DNA of 64,000 nt from Armillaria gallica (Eukaryota; Basidiomycota; Agaricomycetes; Agaricales; Physalacriaceae). Shown here piece after piece: positions 47,401 to 57,464 of the stretch. Every line of letters starts with the position of its first letter. Within the stretch, counting starts at the first letter, position 1. The notes beneath the pieces were generated by a model that was not told the origin of the DNA, searched no databases, and was given only the letters and a program-made list of their open reading frames with translations. Both the position numbers and the translations under genes were made by a program. The stretch spans positions 1,426,001-1,490,000 of the forward strand of contig JBANDB010000014.1 of assembly GCA_037576215.1 (NCBI GenBank). The letters are read 5' to 3'.

Positions 47401-49495
47401 CTACTTCGAATTAGCTCCCATATTAGCAGCCATACCCACAGCCATCGCATTTCCCAGTTGGGACCCAAGTCCCTCTGAAGGAACAAAAATAGTCTTCGAG
47501 CCAAAGGCTTTTACCCGAGAAACCTCCATTCGTCGGAATTCCATCTGGCGAGCAAAGTCATCCACGACCTCAGTATCAGCCTTTGCCTTAGTTCGAATGG
47601 CTGCAGCGTCAGCCTCCGCAGCCATGCGGGTCGCTTCAGCAGCAGCTTCCGCCTCGATCCGTACACGTTGTGCTTGGGCCTTGGCCGCCGCGATGACCTT
47701 ATAGGCATCTGCGTCCGCTTGGGTATTCAGGGACTGCGCCTTGATCCGTGCGACGGAAAGGGCGCCCTCTTCTTGCTTGACTTTGTTACTGTTCTCCCTA
47801 TCCACATTCTAGAAGGGATTTCAGTCACAGACAACCTTGAATGGAGCGTATGACTCACAGCTGCTTCGACCTGGGCCTGCAAAGCACGAGTTGTCAGTTT
47901 ATCCATGGTGGATGCGATGTCGCCCTTGAACTGCCTGTCAATGACGGCTGATCCCAAGTATATGAGTGCTTTTACGACCAAAGGAAGGAAGAAGTATACC
48001 GAGATCTTTCAAAATGATACCGTATTCAAGTGCAGCTTCATGCATTTCATCCATAGCACGCGTTCTGAGGGCATCAAGGAAAGCCGAAGAAGGATCACTT
48101 CCGTCCTCCATATTATCCGGTCCAAACGAGCGCTGTTTGACCTGTAGGTTCACCAAATTATAAGTTACAACCCGGCTTGGAATTATTTCATTACTTGCCA
48201 TGGCGGAATAGTCCAAGTGAGCGACAATTTGGGTGAGTATGGATTGCGTCTTGTCCCGAAGAGCATCGTAAGGAGTATTGTATCCATGTTTAGTGAGCCT
48301 CAACGGCTCCGTCAACTGCCACTTGAGATATATTGTTAAGCTAACAGGCACTTGGTCCCGTGTGAAGCTGTTCGAAATCATGAAACTAGTACAACGTGAA
48401 AATGAATAGTACGTACATGTCTTTGGTTGGCATCTCAAGCTGATTCTCTCCAAGGGTGTACAAGCCGCGCAGAGTCACACTGGGGTTAGTGATGACGGAT
48501 TGTCCTGCGCCCAACAACTCGAGGTCATCACCTCGCTGCAGAACCGCGCAGTTATTTGCAGGAATGTTCAAGCTAGGAGACGAATAAATGTGTCAGGATT
48601 CTCAGACTTGGGTCAAGATTATGATGCCCACAAAAGAGCGACCACAAAGTCCCTCTCGTCGCGATCATTGATTTTGCTCTTCATTTTGACTTCATGGGTC
48701 GAACCCAAAACGCTGCCAGTGACCCGGTCCTTAACAGAATTGGGCAAGTGGGTCTGGTCAACAATTGACAAGACATCATATGTTCCCTCGACGGCAAACG
48801 CAACAAAACCCGCATTCCGGATGACAAATATGTGGTTTTGGGGGTCAGAAATGACCGCTGCCTGATTTTGGGCAACTTGAACGACGGTCAGACCTTGGAA
48901 TTCGATAACAGTATCCGAAACTATGAAAGGGGAAGTGAGACTATGGGATAAGACTGAATAGATGAGTACTTACGTCCTCTGGTTCCACACCAGGACCGTG
49001 CCCACCAGTTGCGTAGAGGGAAACCGGGATACCGACCAGAACGAGTTACAACCTTTGGTGATCCACCGTGGTTGATCATTCCAATCTGTCCAGGCGTAAT
49101 TTCCCTGCCTATCCAGCTGACTGGCGTCTGCGTTGCATAAGGTACGCACGTGGACTGATAGTAGAGGACTAACCTTCTTGGACAGGATATTGACACGACC
49201 GGCCTTGAGACATGATTGAGAAGTAGACCCTACGCGTGAATATCAAACTCACTTGTACAAGCTGATTATCGAGCTTCTGAAGTGCAGCAGTTACACCATC
49301 CTTGCCTATTGCAACAAAGAATGGCCTATCCTCGTCCATATAATCGAGCGTGGTGGAGAAGTGGTTCTCTTGGAGTTGTCTCTGTTTTCCATGGGTGATG
49401 GCAGACTTGAAATCTCTTGACTGGAGCGAGAAGTCTTGATCCTTGCGAAGAGTATCGCGGTCACCAACGACGGTAGTGTTGTCCATGCTGGCCAT
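47401..49495 (-). CDS. SPFH/band-7 domain protein (stomatin/flotillin superfamily)
   Basis: Membrane-scaffold type protein. The start MASMDNTTVVGDRDTLRKDQ opens a hydrophilic N-terminus. A band-7 region (about 49150-48000) includes GREITPGQIGMINHGGSP, VIEFQGLTVVQVAQNQAAV, VGTYDVL-type strands, TRDQVPVSLTIYLKWQL and ILTQIVAHLDYSAM. The C-terminal third (47880-47480) is a long Ala/Glu/Arg coiled coil (AQAQRVRIEAEAAAEATRMA) as in flotillins and bacterial SPFH proteins, ending in a Gly/Ala/Met tail (VGMAANMGANSK). No signal peptide or clear TM helix is seen. Eight or more introns. The exact subfamily is unclear. Confidence 0.78.
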
Positions 49496-49887
49496 AATTG
49501 TGGGAATGTATACTGGTTTGGAAGGATGAAACTAAGTTTATATATGCGAGAAGGACACACAGCCTTGGAGATCGGTATCATGGCTAGACAAGTCATGGGG
49601 ACAGCTGTGTGAGATCCGTACCCTAGCCTATAGGCACTTGATTTATAGGTGTAGGGTTTTCGTGGGAGTTGAATTGAATTAAATTAGAGCCTATAAGTAC
49701 ACCAATTCTACGCACGTGATTTGATCTCCACGTTCGCGACGAAGACGCAGTCCACACTTGCTCTCGGCGACACGTACAATACACTGGAAACACAGCTCGT
49801 TGAATCCTGACCTGCAGGAACGAACATAGAGTACGTTGCTTACTACTGTTAACCATCTTCTTTACTAATGACATGCACAGCTGCGAA
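49496..49887. other. Divergent promoter region, SPFH gene and glucosidase I
   Basis: About 390 bp between two start codons. No coding evidence; a T/A-rich stretch at 49540-49560 and 49660-49700. Confidence 0.4.
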
Positions 49888-52674
49888 ATGCGTATACCAT
49901 GGTTCCTGCCGCTCTTGGCAGTGCTTGTCGTCGCCTCAGACGACAATGACACTCTTTGGGGTGCCTACAGACCCAACCTTTACTTTGGAATGCGCCCGCA
50001 AATACCACAAAGCCTTATGACTGGTCTCATTTGGTTCGGTGCTCACGATTACCAGTCCGTCTCTCGTGCGTCCAGTCTTGGCTACTTCCTCTGCGTCTCA
50101 TTGATATGCAAATACTCCAGGGGCCCGTCATGCATGCTCTCAGGATGACCAATTGCGTTCGTATACGTGGAATGTTTACGACCCTCGCGAAGGCGGCGTA
50201 CAAACCATTGAAGACACTCTCAACAACGTCCGACTTACAACAGAGTTCATCAAGGTTAAGGGAGGCGGAAATGGCGGCAGCTGGGCCGCTCGTGTCAAAG
50301 GGGAGCCCATTGATCCTTGTAAATACACAGTGTCTTCTTTCATTCTCCATGTTCTGAATCTCGACAGCTGCAATTTCACGCCCTTCCCTCATTTGGTATC
50401 TCGGATTAGAAGGTCTAGGAGGCCTGGATATGGACACTGACGAAGAAGAAGATGTCGGTCGTCATCTCACTCAATCCATGCGCATACACTGAGAGCTTTC
50501 AGGGACTCGATGATGAAGTCAAATTCTCTGGATCGACGCCCGAGTTGGACGAATTCACAATCCGCATAGTTGATGGTAAATCTTAACCTTTCACTCACTC
50601 ATTGCATTAACAGCTTCCCAGGTCCTGATAATTCGTACATCACTGAGGGTCCCCATGCATCCGCGTTCTCTGCTCGTGCCGGAAAGACCCATTATCTAGG
50701 ACAACCAATTCCTTCCGGACATATCTGGCAGGCGCGCGATTCTATCCTACAAACCATGATCAAACGGGCCCAAGATGCCATCGCACCTTACGCTGACCCG
50801 GCTGTTGGCCTTCCCGATCCTTCCTTCATTCTTCAGCTTCCCGACGAAGTTTACAGTGGCTCCAATCTTTATGCCGTCCAAAAGACGTTTACGGGACCCT
50901 TCCAATTCGATGTATTTTTTGAGAGCGCATCCGCGACCCAAAAGCTGACTTGTCAGTTCTCCCTCCTTTGTAACATATCGGAAGCTTTAACGCGTTTGTA
51001 GCTGCCGTTCTGGACCAGGGTATTCCATCATTAACCAAGTCGTATGCTTCGCGTTTCTCTCATACCTTCCCCATTCCTTCCTTATACCCGCCCACTCCTG
51101 AACTTGAAGCCTTCTCACAAGCTGTCACCGCCAACTTGATAGGTGGTGTGGGGTATTTCCATGGTACCTCCATCATCGACAGATCCTTCTCTTTTGAATG
51201 GGATGAGGATGATGAAACTTCTGATGACGATATCCCTCCGGAACAGCGTGGTCCCCAACTTACTGAGCCTAAGTCCCTTCTCACTGCTACGCCCAGTCGG
51301 AGTTTCTTCCCTCGTGGTTTCTATTGGGACGAGGGCTTCCATCTATTACATATTGGACAGTGGGATGATGGATTAGCGCTGGAAATACTCAAGAGCTGGA
51401 TCGACCTTATCGACGAAGATGGTTGGGTGGGAAGAGAACAGATTCTCGGCGAGGAGGCCAGAAGCAAAGTTCCACCTGAGTTTCAAACGCAATACCCAAA
51501 GTATGCTAACCCGCCCACACTCACAATGGCTATCACTGCCTACATTCGCCGTGTCAAAGCCGCTGATTCTGGCCCGTCTCTTGCTGATTTGGGTATGGAC
51601 TCACAGCAGACACCGCTTGATACCCAAGGAGATCGTACTCCTGAGGCTCGCACACCTGCTTTCGCATTATCATTCCTGAAATCAATCTACAAGCCTCTCA
51701 GACGGCACTATGACTGGTTCCGACGCACACAGCGCGGGCTCATCAAACCGTATGCTAGGCTCGCCCGTTCTCGAACTGAAGCATACCGATGGAGGGGTCG
51801 CAACCTTAATCACGTCCTGACGTCAGGGATGGATGACTATCCGCGTAGTGCACCGCATGCCGGCGAGCTTCACCTGGATCTCATTTCATGGATGGGCTTT
51901 TTCACGCGTACAATGAAAGAAATCGCAGAATTTGTTGGCGAGACGGATGACGCCTTGTCGTTCGGTGAAATCTACGAGAACATTGTGGGAAACATTGATG
52001 ATCTGCACTGGGATGAGGAGGAAGGGATGTACTGTGACGCGTCCGTAGATGATGAAGATGAATCAATGCACGTTTGCCATCGAGGATATCTGTCACTATT
52101 CCCATTCTTGCTGGAACTCGTGCCTGTGGACTCCCCTCACCTTGGCAAGATTCTTGACCTCGTTCGGGATCCTGAGCATTTATGGTCTCCTTATGGTCTC
52201 CGAAGTTTGTCCACTAGCCATCCAGAATTTGGACAAGGAGAGAATTACTGGAAGGGACCAATTTGGGTACAAATGAACTTCCTGGCCTTGAGAGCTTTGC
52301 ATCAGGTGGGTAGATGTTTATCCTCCCAGCTTCTTTCACTGACGGCAAAGACATTAGACGTATGCAGCACAGGAAGGACCATATCAGGCACAAGCACAAA
52401 AAATATATGAGGAGCTGAGGCGAAATGTAGTGGATAATGTTTTCAAGGTGTGCTGTTACACATCCTGACAGAGAGGAGCTGACATTGTTGTGACTTCTTC
52501 AGGAGTACCAGCGCACAGGATATGTGTGGGAGCAGTACGATGCCTTGACAGGTGAAGGACGACGAAGTCATCCGTTCACTGGCTGGACATCATTGGTGAC
52601 ATTAAGTGAGTTACAATTCGATTCCAAAACCGATGTAGCTGACGGATAGCCCAGTTTTGTCTGAAAAGTACTGA
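49888..52674 (+). CDS. CWH41: ER mannosyl-oligosaccharide glucosidase I (GH63)
   Basis: Trims the outermost glucose from N-glycans in the ER. Start [20 protein letters not shown] gives a signal peptide. The N-domain block [19 protein letters not shown] and [13 protein letters not shown] are classic GH63. The catalytic (alpha/alpha)6 domain contains [33 protein letters not shown] (with the catalytic-acid Asp), SWMGFF and [13 protein letters not shown]. The last exons give [24 protein letters not shown] and the stop at 52672-52674. About eight introns. An acidic insert (EDDETSDDD) near 51200 is not usual but lies in a loop. Confidence 0.95.
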
Positions 52675-52759
52675 TAGTAGGGATAATGACATGTATGTAA
52701 TGAGTCGTGAACTTAAATCATACATAAGATAGCAAAAAGGAATGCAAGGGTGATCGATA

Positions 52760-53659
52760 TCAAAATCGGTCTGGATCAAAAGATAGGTCGTCAAAATGTA
52801 GTGAATCTAGTCGCATCTCGAAGCTGGTATCGGCGGCAAGAATCGGGAGAATCGGGGGAAGTGGTGGTGGTGGCTGATAGATTTGCGGTGCTGACACGCT
52901 CTCGTTCGCCCTACTCTTTGCACTACCCTTCTCTCTCCGGAATGACGGGAACCTGCGCAAACTGAGGATGGAGGTACTCCTCCTCGGTTCTGTATCAACA
53001 GGGGTATCTGGACCAGACGACGAAGATGAGGATGAATCTGAAGCGCGAGACATGGAAGGCAGACTGGGTGAAGAGGAAGTAAAGAGGTTGAGCATGCTGA
53101 GGCGTCTGGTCATATATGAACGGGTTGTCGGTGCAGGTGAAGATGCCCTGCGGTCGACATCCTCTTCTTCCTCGTCGTCTGGATGAGGGAACTCGTTGTA
53201 TAACGACGCATTGCTCTGCCGCGTACGCAGGGGAGGAGGAAGCACCGGCTGAGCCTTTGGCCGAATTAGAGCCTTGGCTGCCTTGAAAAAAGACGTCTTG
53301 GACCGTTTATGCTGAGGCGGAGGGGACGGTGGCGGCTGAGGCAACGGTGGACTGCGTGATTCGTGACGACTGACACGGACGACTTCGTATATCTCGGAGT
53401 CGTCTGCAGGGCCATTATCGACGAGGAAGTCGCCGTCATCTACATCAAGGTCTTCGAGAAGGAGCTCGGCAGTGTTGTGAGAGGGGACTAGACGGTGGAT
53501 GGCATCGGCTAGGATATGAGAGTCGTGGTCGACAGGGTCGTCGGGGTCGTAGCAGCAAAAAGGCTCTTCCCTGTCTTCCTCTGGAGGAAAAACGATGACG
53601 TTAGGGCGCATCATGGCGGGGGACGACGGCGGAGCGGGCGGAAAAAGAGTGGCGGGCAT
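52760..53659 (-). CDS. Unknown Pro/Ser-rich protein, 299 residues
   Basis: Single-exon frame. I start it at MPATLFPPAPPSS (53659), because the upstream ATG at 53902 would overlap the RNase Z start on the other strand. The sequence is low-complexity: proline clusters, acidic stretches (DDEEEEDVD), a basic-hydrophobic patch (KRSKTSFFKAAKALIRPKA), a Ser run near 53020 and a C-terminal FDDLSFDPDRF. No domain is recognised. It is probably disordered, with many potential phosphosites. Gene-like because it is long, uninterrupted and ends cleanly, but no function can be offered. Confidence 0.5.
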   Translation of the reverse strand: MPATLFPPAPPSSPAMMRPNVIVFPPEEDREEPFCCYDPDDPVDHDSHILADAIHRLVPSHNTAELLLEDLDVDDGDFLVDNGPADDSEIYEVVRVSRHESRSPPLPQPPPSPPPQHKRSKTSFFKAAKALIRPKAQPVLPPPLRTRQSNASLYNEFPHPDDEEEEDVDRRASSPAPTTRSYMTRRLSMLNLFTSSSPSLPSMSRASDSSSSSSSGPDTPVDTEPRRSTSILSLRRFPSFRREKGSAKSRANESVSAPQIYQPPPPLPPILPILAADTSFEMRLDSLHFDDLSFDPDRF

Positions 53660-53854
53660 AGAGAGTGGCGGGATTGAGATCCTAAGCCTTACTGGCCTGG
53701 ATGCCAATGACAGTAGTTGGCGGTTAACTTCGAACTGGCTAGTCACGTGCGCGCTATGCTTCTCTTTCGACCAGTAGCGCGCCTTTCCCACGTACGCCCA
53801 TTCCATTCCATACAGCACTTGCATCGTCCCGTCATCGTGCTCAACGACGAGCAG

Positions 53855-55139
53855 ATGGCTCGCGCTCTGTACGTCCCTGCTAATCGCCTCATCTTTCTTC
53901 ACCTAAAGACCTTTCTCTCAGTTCAGTGACCTTCTTGGGCACCTCCAGTGGCGGCGGTCCTTCTCCAACTCGCAACTGCTCGTCTCTCGTCGCCAACGTC
54001 TGCAAAAACGGTAGCCTCTGGATGGTCGACTGCGCCGAAGGAACGTTGCGCCAGTTCTACAACCAGCCAGCCACCTACGACAACGTTCAGCACCTCAAGG
54101 TTTCTCGTGTTAACAAGATCTTCATCACCCACATGCATGCTGACCATGTCATGGGAATCATCACCTTCTTGCGTAATGCACTCTATCCTGTACCTCTGCC
54201 GACGGCACAATCCCAGCATCACCCAAAGCCTGATCCTACTGTCGAAATATATGGTCCAGCAGGCATACGCAATTTTGTCCGGCTAAACATGAAAATGACT
54301 CTCAGTCGGTCCAGCGACAAGTATGTCGTCCACGAATTGCTCACCCCCGAGGATACAGTGACTCTGTGTACAACAGAGGACTTGCATTCCAATGAGGCTC
54401 CTGGTCGTGACATAATATCCGAAGATGGCTTTTGGCCGGAGATTACCAAGGGACCTGGCTTTTATGGCGATGTCTGTGTTGATGCAGGGCCCATTGCTCA
54501 TCGAGGTGTGTAACATGAATCAAACATAGGAAATCACTGCTCACCTATCCTATAGATCCATGCCTTGGCTTCATCTTCCGGGAATCCGTCAGTCCGTACC
54601 GCAAGATAGTCATTCTCGGCGATACTTACGATCCAACGTCCCTGGTCCCACTCATAAACCAGTTCTCTTCGTCTCCAACATCACTCCTCGTTCATGAATC
54701 TACTGACGCCCACATTGACTCCACCATCGACAACAAAGCGAAACGATCCAAGGAAACCGTCGCGAGCACCGCTCTGGCGCGTGGCCACTCAACACCCGAC
54801 CTTGCTGGTGCATTTGCGCGCACTATCGACGCTCAGAAACTGGTCCTTAATCACATCGGGAGTCGGTTCCCAGCACCCACTGGCGGAGGCTTCAGGGCGA
54901 ACGTTATCAGGGAGATCGAGCGCCAGGCGAATGTGGCCTGGGGAAAGGGTACTGCGCGCGCAGCCTGGGATTACATGCGTGTCGTCGTTCCTGCTCCTGA
55001 AGCTGAGGAAGAAGAGCAAGCACATGCGTCGGGTTCAGGGCCAACTTGGAATCATCACAGCGATCTGCAACATGCGGACGCTATCTATTCCTGGAGATCG
55101 CAAAACCATAATCCCAGGAAACGATATACCCGTTCGTAA
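53855..55139 (+). CDS. tRNA 3' endonuclease RNase Z, short (ELAC1-like) form
   Basis: Cleaves the 3' trailer from pre-tRNAs. The first exon is tiny (MARAL); intron 53869-53921 uses the CAG before TTCAGTG, giving LSVTFLGTSSGGGPSPTRN. The metallo-beta-lactamase signature THMHADHVMG is at about 54127-54155. Downstream are ILGDTYDP (metal Asp), LLVHESTDAHID, RGHSTPDLAGAFA and LNHIGSRF (metal His). One intron lies at about 54505-54555. The tail after about 55000 (acidic, then polar) is not conserved and overlaps the opposite-strand ORF by 59 bp. Confidence 0.9.
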
Positions 55140-55449
55140 CAAGCTTAGCTACAATTTCATATTCCTCTACGGTGCGCAGCTTGACGCGGCCACTGACGGA
55201 CAATGGGTGCATTTCTAATGCTTCCGCGTCCATTTCGCCCTGACCGGAACGATCCAACGTGATGACATTCCAAAGTGCGTGCGAATGCTGGGAAGGTCTC
55301 TTACTCATTTGAAAGTAGACCATCTCCATGGGATTCTCTAAGGGAAGCTTTTCCCTCGCCTTTGGCTCTGTAAATACTACGTTAATAGTAGTATTTTCAG
55401 CGGGCGACTGACCCGTGTTGGGAGTCTGTCCTTCTCCGGCGTTGAACAT
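55081..55449 (-). CDS. Small unknown ORF, 122 residues, overlapping RNase Z tail
   Basis: Uninterrupted frame starting MFNAGEGQTPN. Charged middle with MEMVYFQMSKRPSQHSHALW and a C-terminal RTVEEYEIVAKLVTNGY. No family recognised. It sits between RNase Z (convergent; last 59 bp overlap) and EME1 (same strand, upstream). It could be a real small gene, or the last exons of an unrecognised model. Confidence 0.35.
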   Translation of the reverse strand: MFNAGEGQTPNTGQSPAENTTINVVFTEPKAREKLPLENPMEMVYFQMSKRPSQHSHALWNVITLDRSGQGEMDAEALEMHPLSVSGRVKLRTVEEYEIVAKLVTNGYIVSWDYGFAISRNR

Positions 55450-55510
55450 TGAGCAATGATTAAAATACGGTACGTAAATGGGAATATGGACACAATGGAT
55501 TGCCACTTGT

Positions 55511-57345
55511 CTAGGCGCCTCTAGCGACTACTTCCAATTCATCCTGACCACACATTACCGTGTGAACTCTATTCGAAAGTGCCTTGTTCAACCTTCGGGC
55601 GTTCTGGACGCCATCTGCTCGTTCCCGGACCTACACCAACAAGATCAGTCATTAGCTGGATTGACAGACGAATTGCTTACCACACAATCCTGGAGTAAGA
55701 GCTCGCCAGCACCCGGATTTTCGGCATACTTTCGAAAGAGACTCGAAACTGTGGGATATTGTTCCAGAATACCTTGTGCACCCGAAAATGTCACGCCAGG
55801 TATCTGGCGGAGCATCCTGTTCCAAGTTTCCTTGTAGGTCTTTCCAGATTCGATTTGCTTGAAATCTGCGCAAAATGGGAGGTGCGACCGTTCGATCAGT
55901 CTGCCGAAAAGTTTGATCAGATATTGAAGGTCTGCTGCAGATGCCACGTACTTGTACGGCTTGATACCTACAATTAGTACGTGAGTTGACCACTACAGAA
56001 AGCGAAATCAGTCCACTGACCGATATCAGCGGTGATGTTATACAACCGCTCGACGGCCTCTTCGACACTTTCAACAAAGACGTGGTGAGTGTGGCAAGTG
56101 ATATTCAAACTTGCCAAGGCCTGGTGGACGACGTTGCGCTGCTTCTCCCTCTCCAGGCGTTCGACCATGATAAAAGTCTGGTGATGGCTCGACTGACTGC
56201 CACAGACGTTGCGAAAATCCTTCACTGTCTGCTCTAACATCTTTGTGCGCACCAAATGGACTAAATTCGTGCCGGTGATGTAGAGCAATGCCGTGGACTG
56301 CAAGACCTCGTGCTCTTCGCAGGGTATCCAATTTCTCGTTTCCACATTGTATCGCTTATTGGACCGCATCTTCCATTGTATCGTGTGGTGATCCCGAAGC
56401 AGTTGGCGTCCAAACAAAATTGTGCCGCGGAGCTCACGAAATCTTTCCTTGAGGGACGGCAGGAGGTCTGCGTGCGCATGCTGGAAGGAATCGGAGAGAA
56501 TAAGAGTCATGTTCTTCACCATTTCCCTCTTGTTATTCTGGAGCTTATTAGCGTCTTTCATAGCAGCGGTTTCTGCTTTCTTCTGGGCTAGCATGGCGGC
56601 GGCTTCGATCTTTTCCTGTTTCTTCCGCTCCTTCACGGCAAGGTCAGCCGCTTTTTTAAGTTCGCGTTCTCTCGTCTTTTGAGTCTTGCGTGCATCTTTC
56701 TCCTGCTCTTCGTCCCGCTACAGAAATATATCCAGTGAGTGTCTACTCCGAAGTGAAAGGGGGTGAGCTCACCCGTTCTTGGGATGTTTTACGCTTGCGT
56801 TTTGGTTTAGTCTGATCCTTGTCTGGGCTTGATGATGCGGATGCTAGCGGCGCCTATATCACTTCGTCAATAGAAGGTGACGCGTAGATACGATAAAGAC
56901 AGACTTTGGCGGGTGAGGATGATTGAGATTTGACCTTTTTAGTGGGAGACGCGTCGGCGTCGTTGTTTATGCTCTGTGAGAGCCTTCTCTTACGGGGCGA
57001 CTGGGACAGAAGCATTGGAGGTGGTAGATCTGAATCACTGTCGTCGTCGAGTGCAGTGGCACGGAAGGTGGGCAGCTCGTCATCGTAATAACGTTCATCG
57101 TCGTCGCTTAGCGTCAAATCAATAGCGACAGAGGAAGATGGGCGAGGCTGAGATGAGGAAGGAATTTGGCTGGAAGGGGGTGGTGGGTCATCATCAGAGT
57201 CCGTGTCGCTGATGACTACAACCTCGTTTTTGGTATTGCTGTCGACAGTGAGCTGGCTGCTTGAAGGAAATGAAGATTGGAAAGGGTGCTCGTCGTATTC
57301 GTCGTCAGAAATTTCCCAGATATCAGGATAGCTCGAGGACGCCAT
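55511..57345 (-). CDS. EME1: EME1, regulatory subunit of the MUS81-EME1 structure-specific endonuclease
   Basis: Partner of MUS81 in cutting branched recombination and stalled-fork structures. The N-terminus (from MASSSYPDIWEIS) is acidic and disordered, with two SUMO-interacting-motif-like stretches: VVVISDTDSDDD and AIDLTLSDDDE. A Lys/Glu-rich coiled segment follows (KERKKQEKIEAAA, about 56600). Then comes an ERCC4-like nuclease fold without the ERK-xxx-D catalytic motif (FIMVERLEREKQRNVV at the equivalent place, near 56170). The tandem helix-hairpin-helix end has QIPGVTFSGAQGILEQYPT and VQNARRLNKALSNRVHTVM, stop at 55511-55513. Loss of the catalytic motif is normal for EME1. Head-to-head with MUS81. 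Confidence 0.9.
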
Positions 57346-57464
57346 CTCGGAAGAAAAAGAGAACAAGTTAAATCGGTGAAACACGGTGCACGTGGTGGCT
57401 GTGCAACAACGCGCTCTAATTAAAAATCTGACCTCTTACGTCTTTACTATCTCTGCGACACCCA
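57346..57464. promoter_or_regulatory. 119-bp bidirectional promoter between EME1 and MUS81
   Basis: The two start codons face away from each other with only 119 bp between them, so both promoters must share this DNA. It contains ACGCGC (57409-57414), one base off the fungal MCB cell-cycle element ACGCGT; a single near-match has little weight. No TATA box is clear. Confidence 0.6.

Noticed and set aside
53660..53902. N-terminal extension of the unknown Pro/Ser-rich protein.
   Set aside because: It would overlap the start exon of RNase Z on the other strand and lacks the low-complexity character of the rest.
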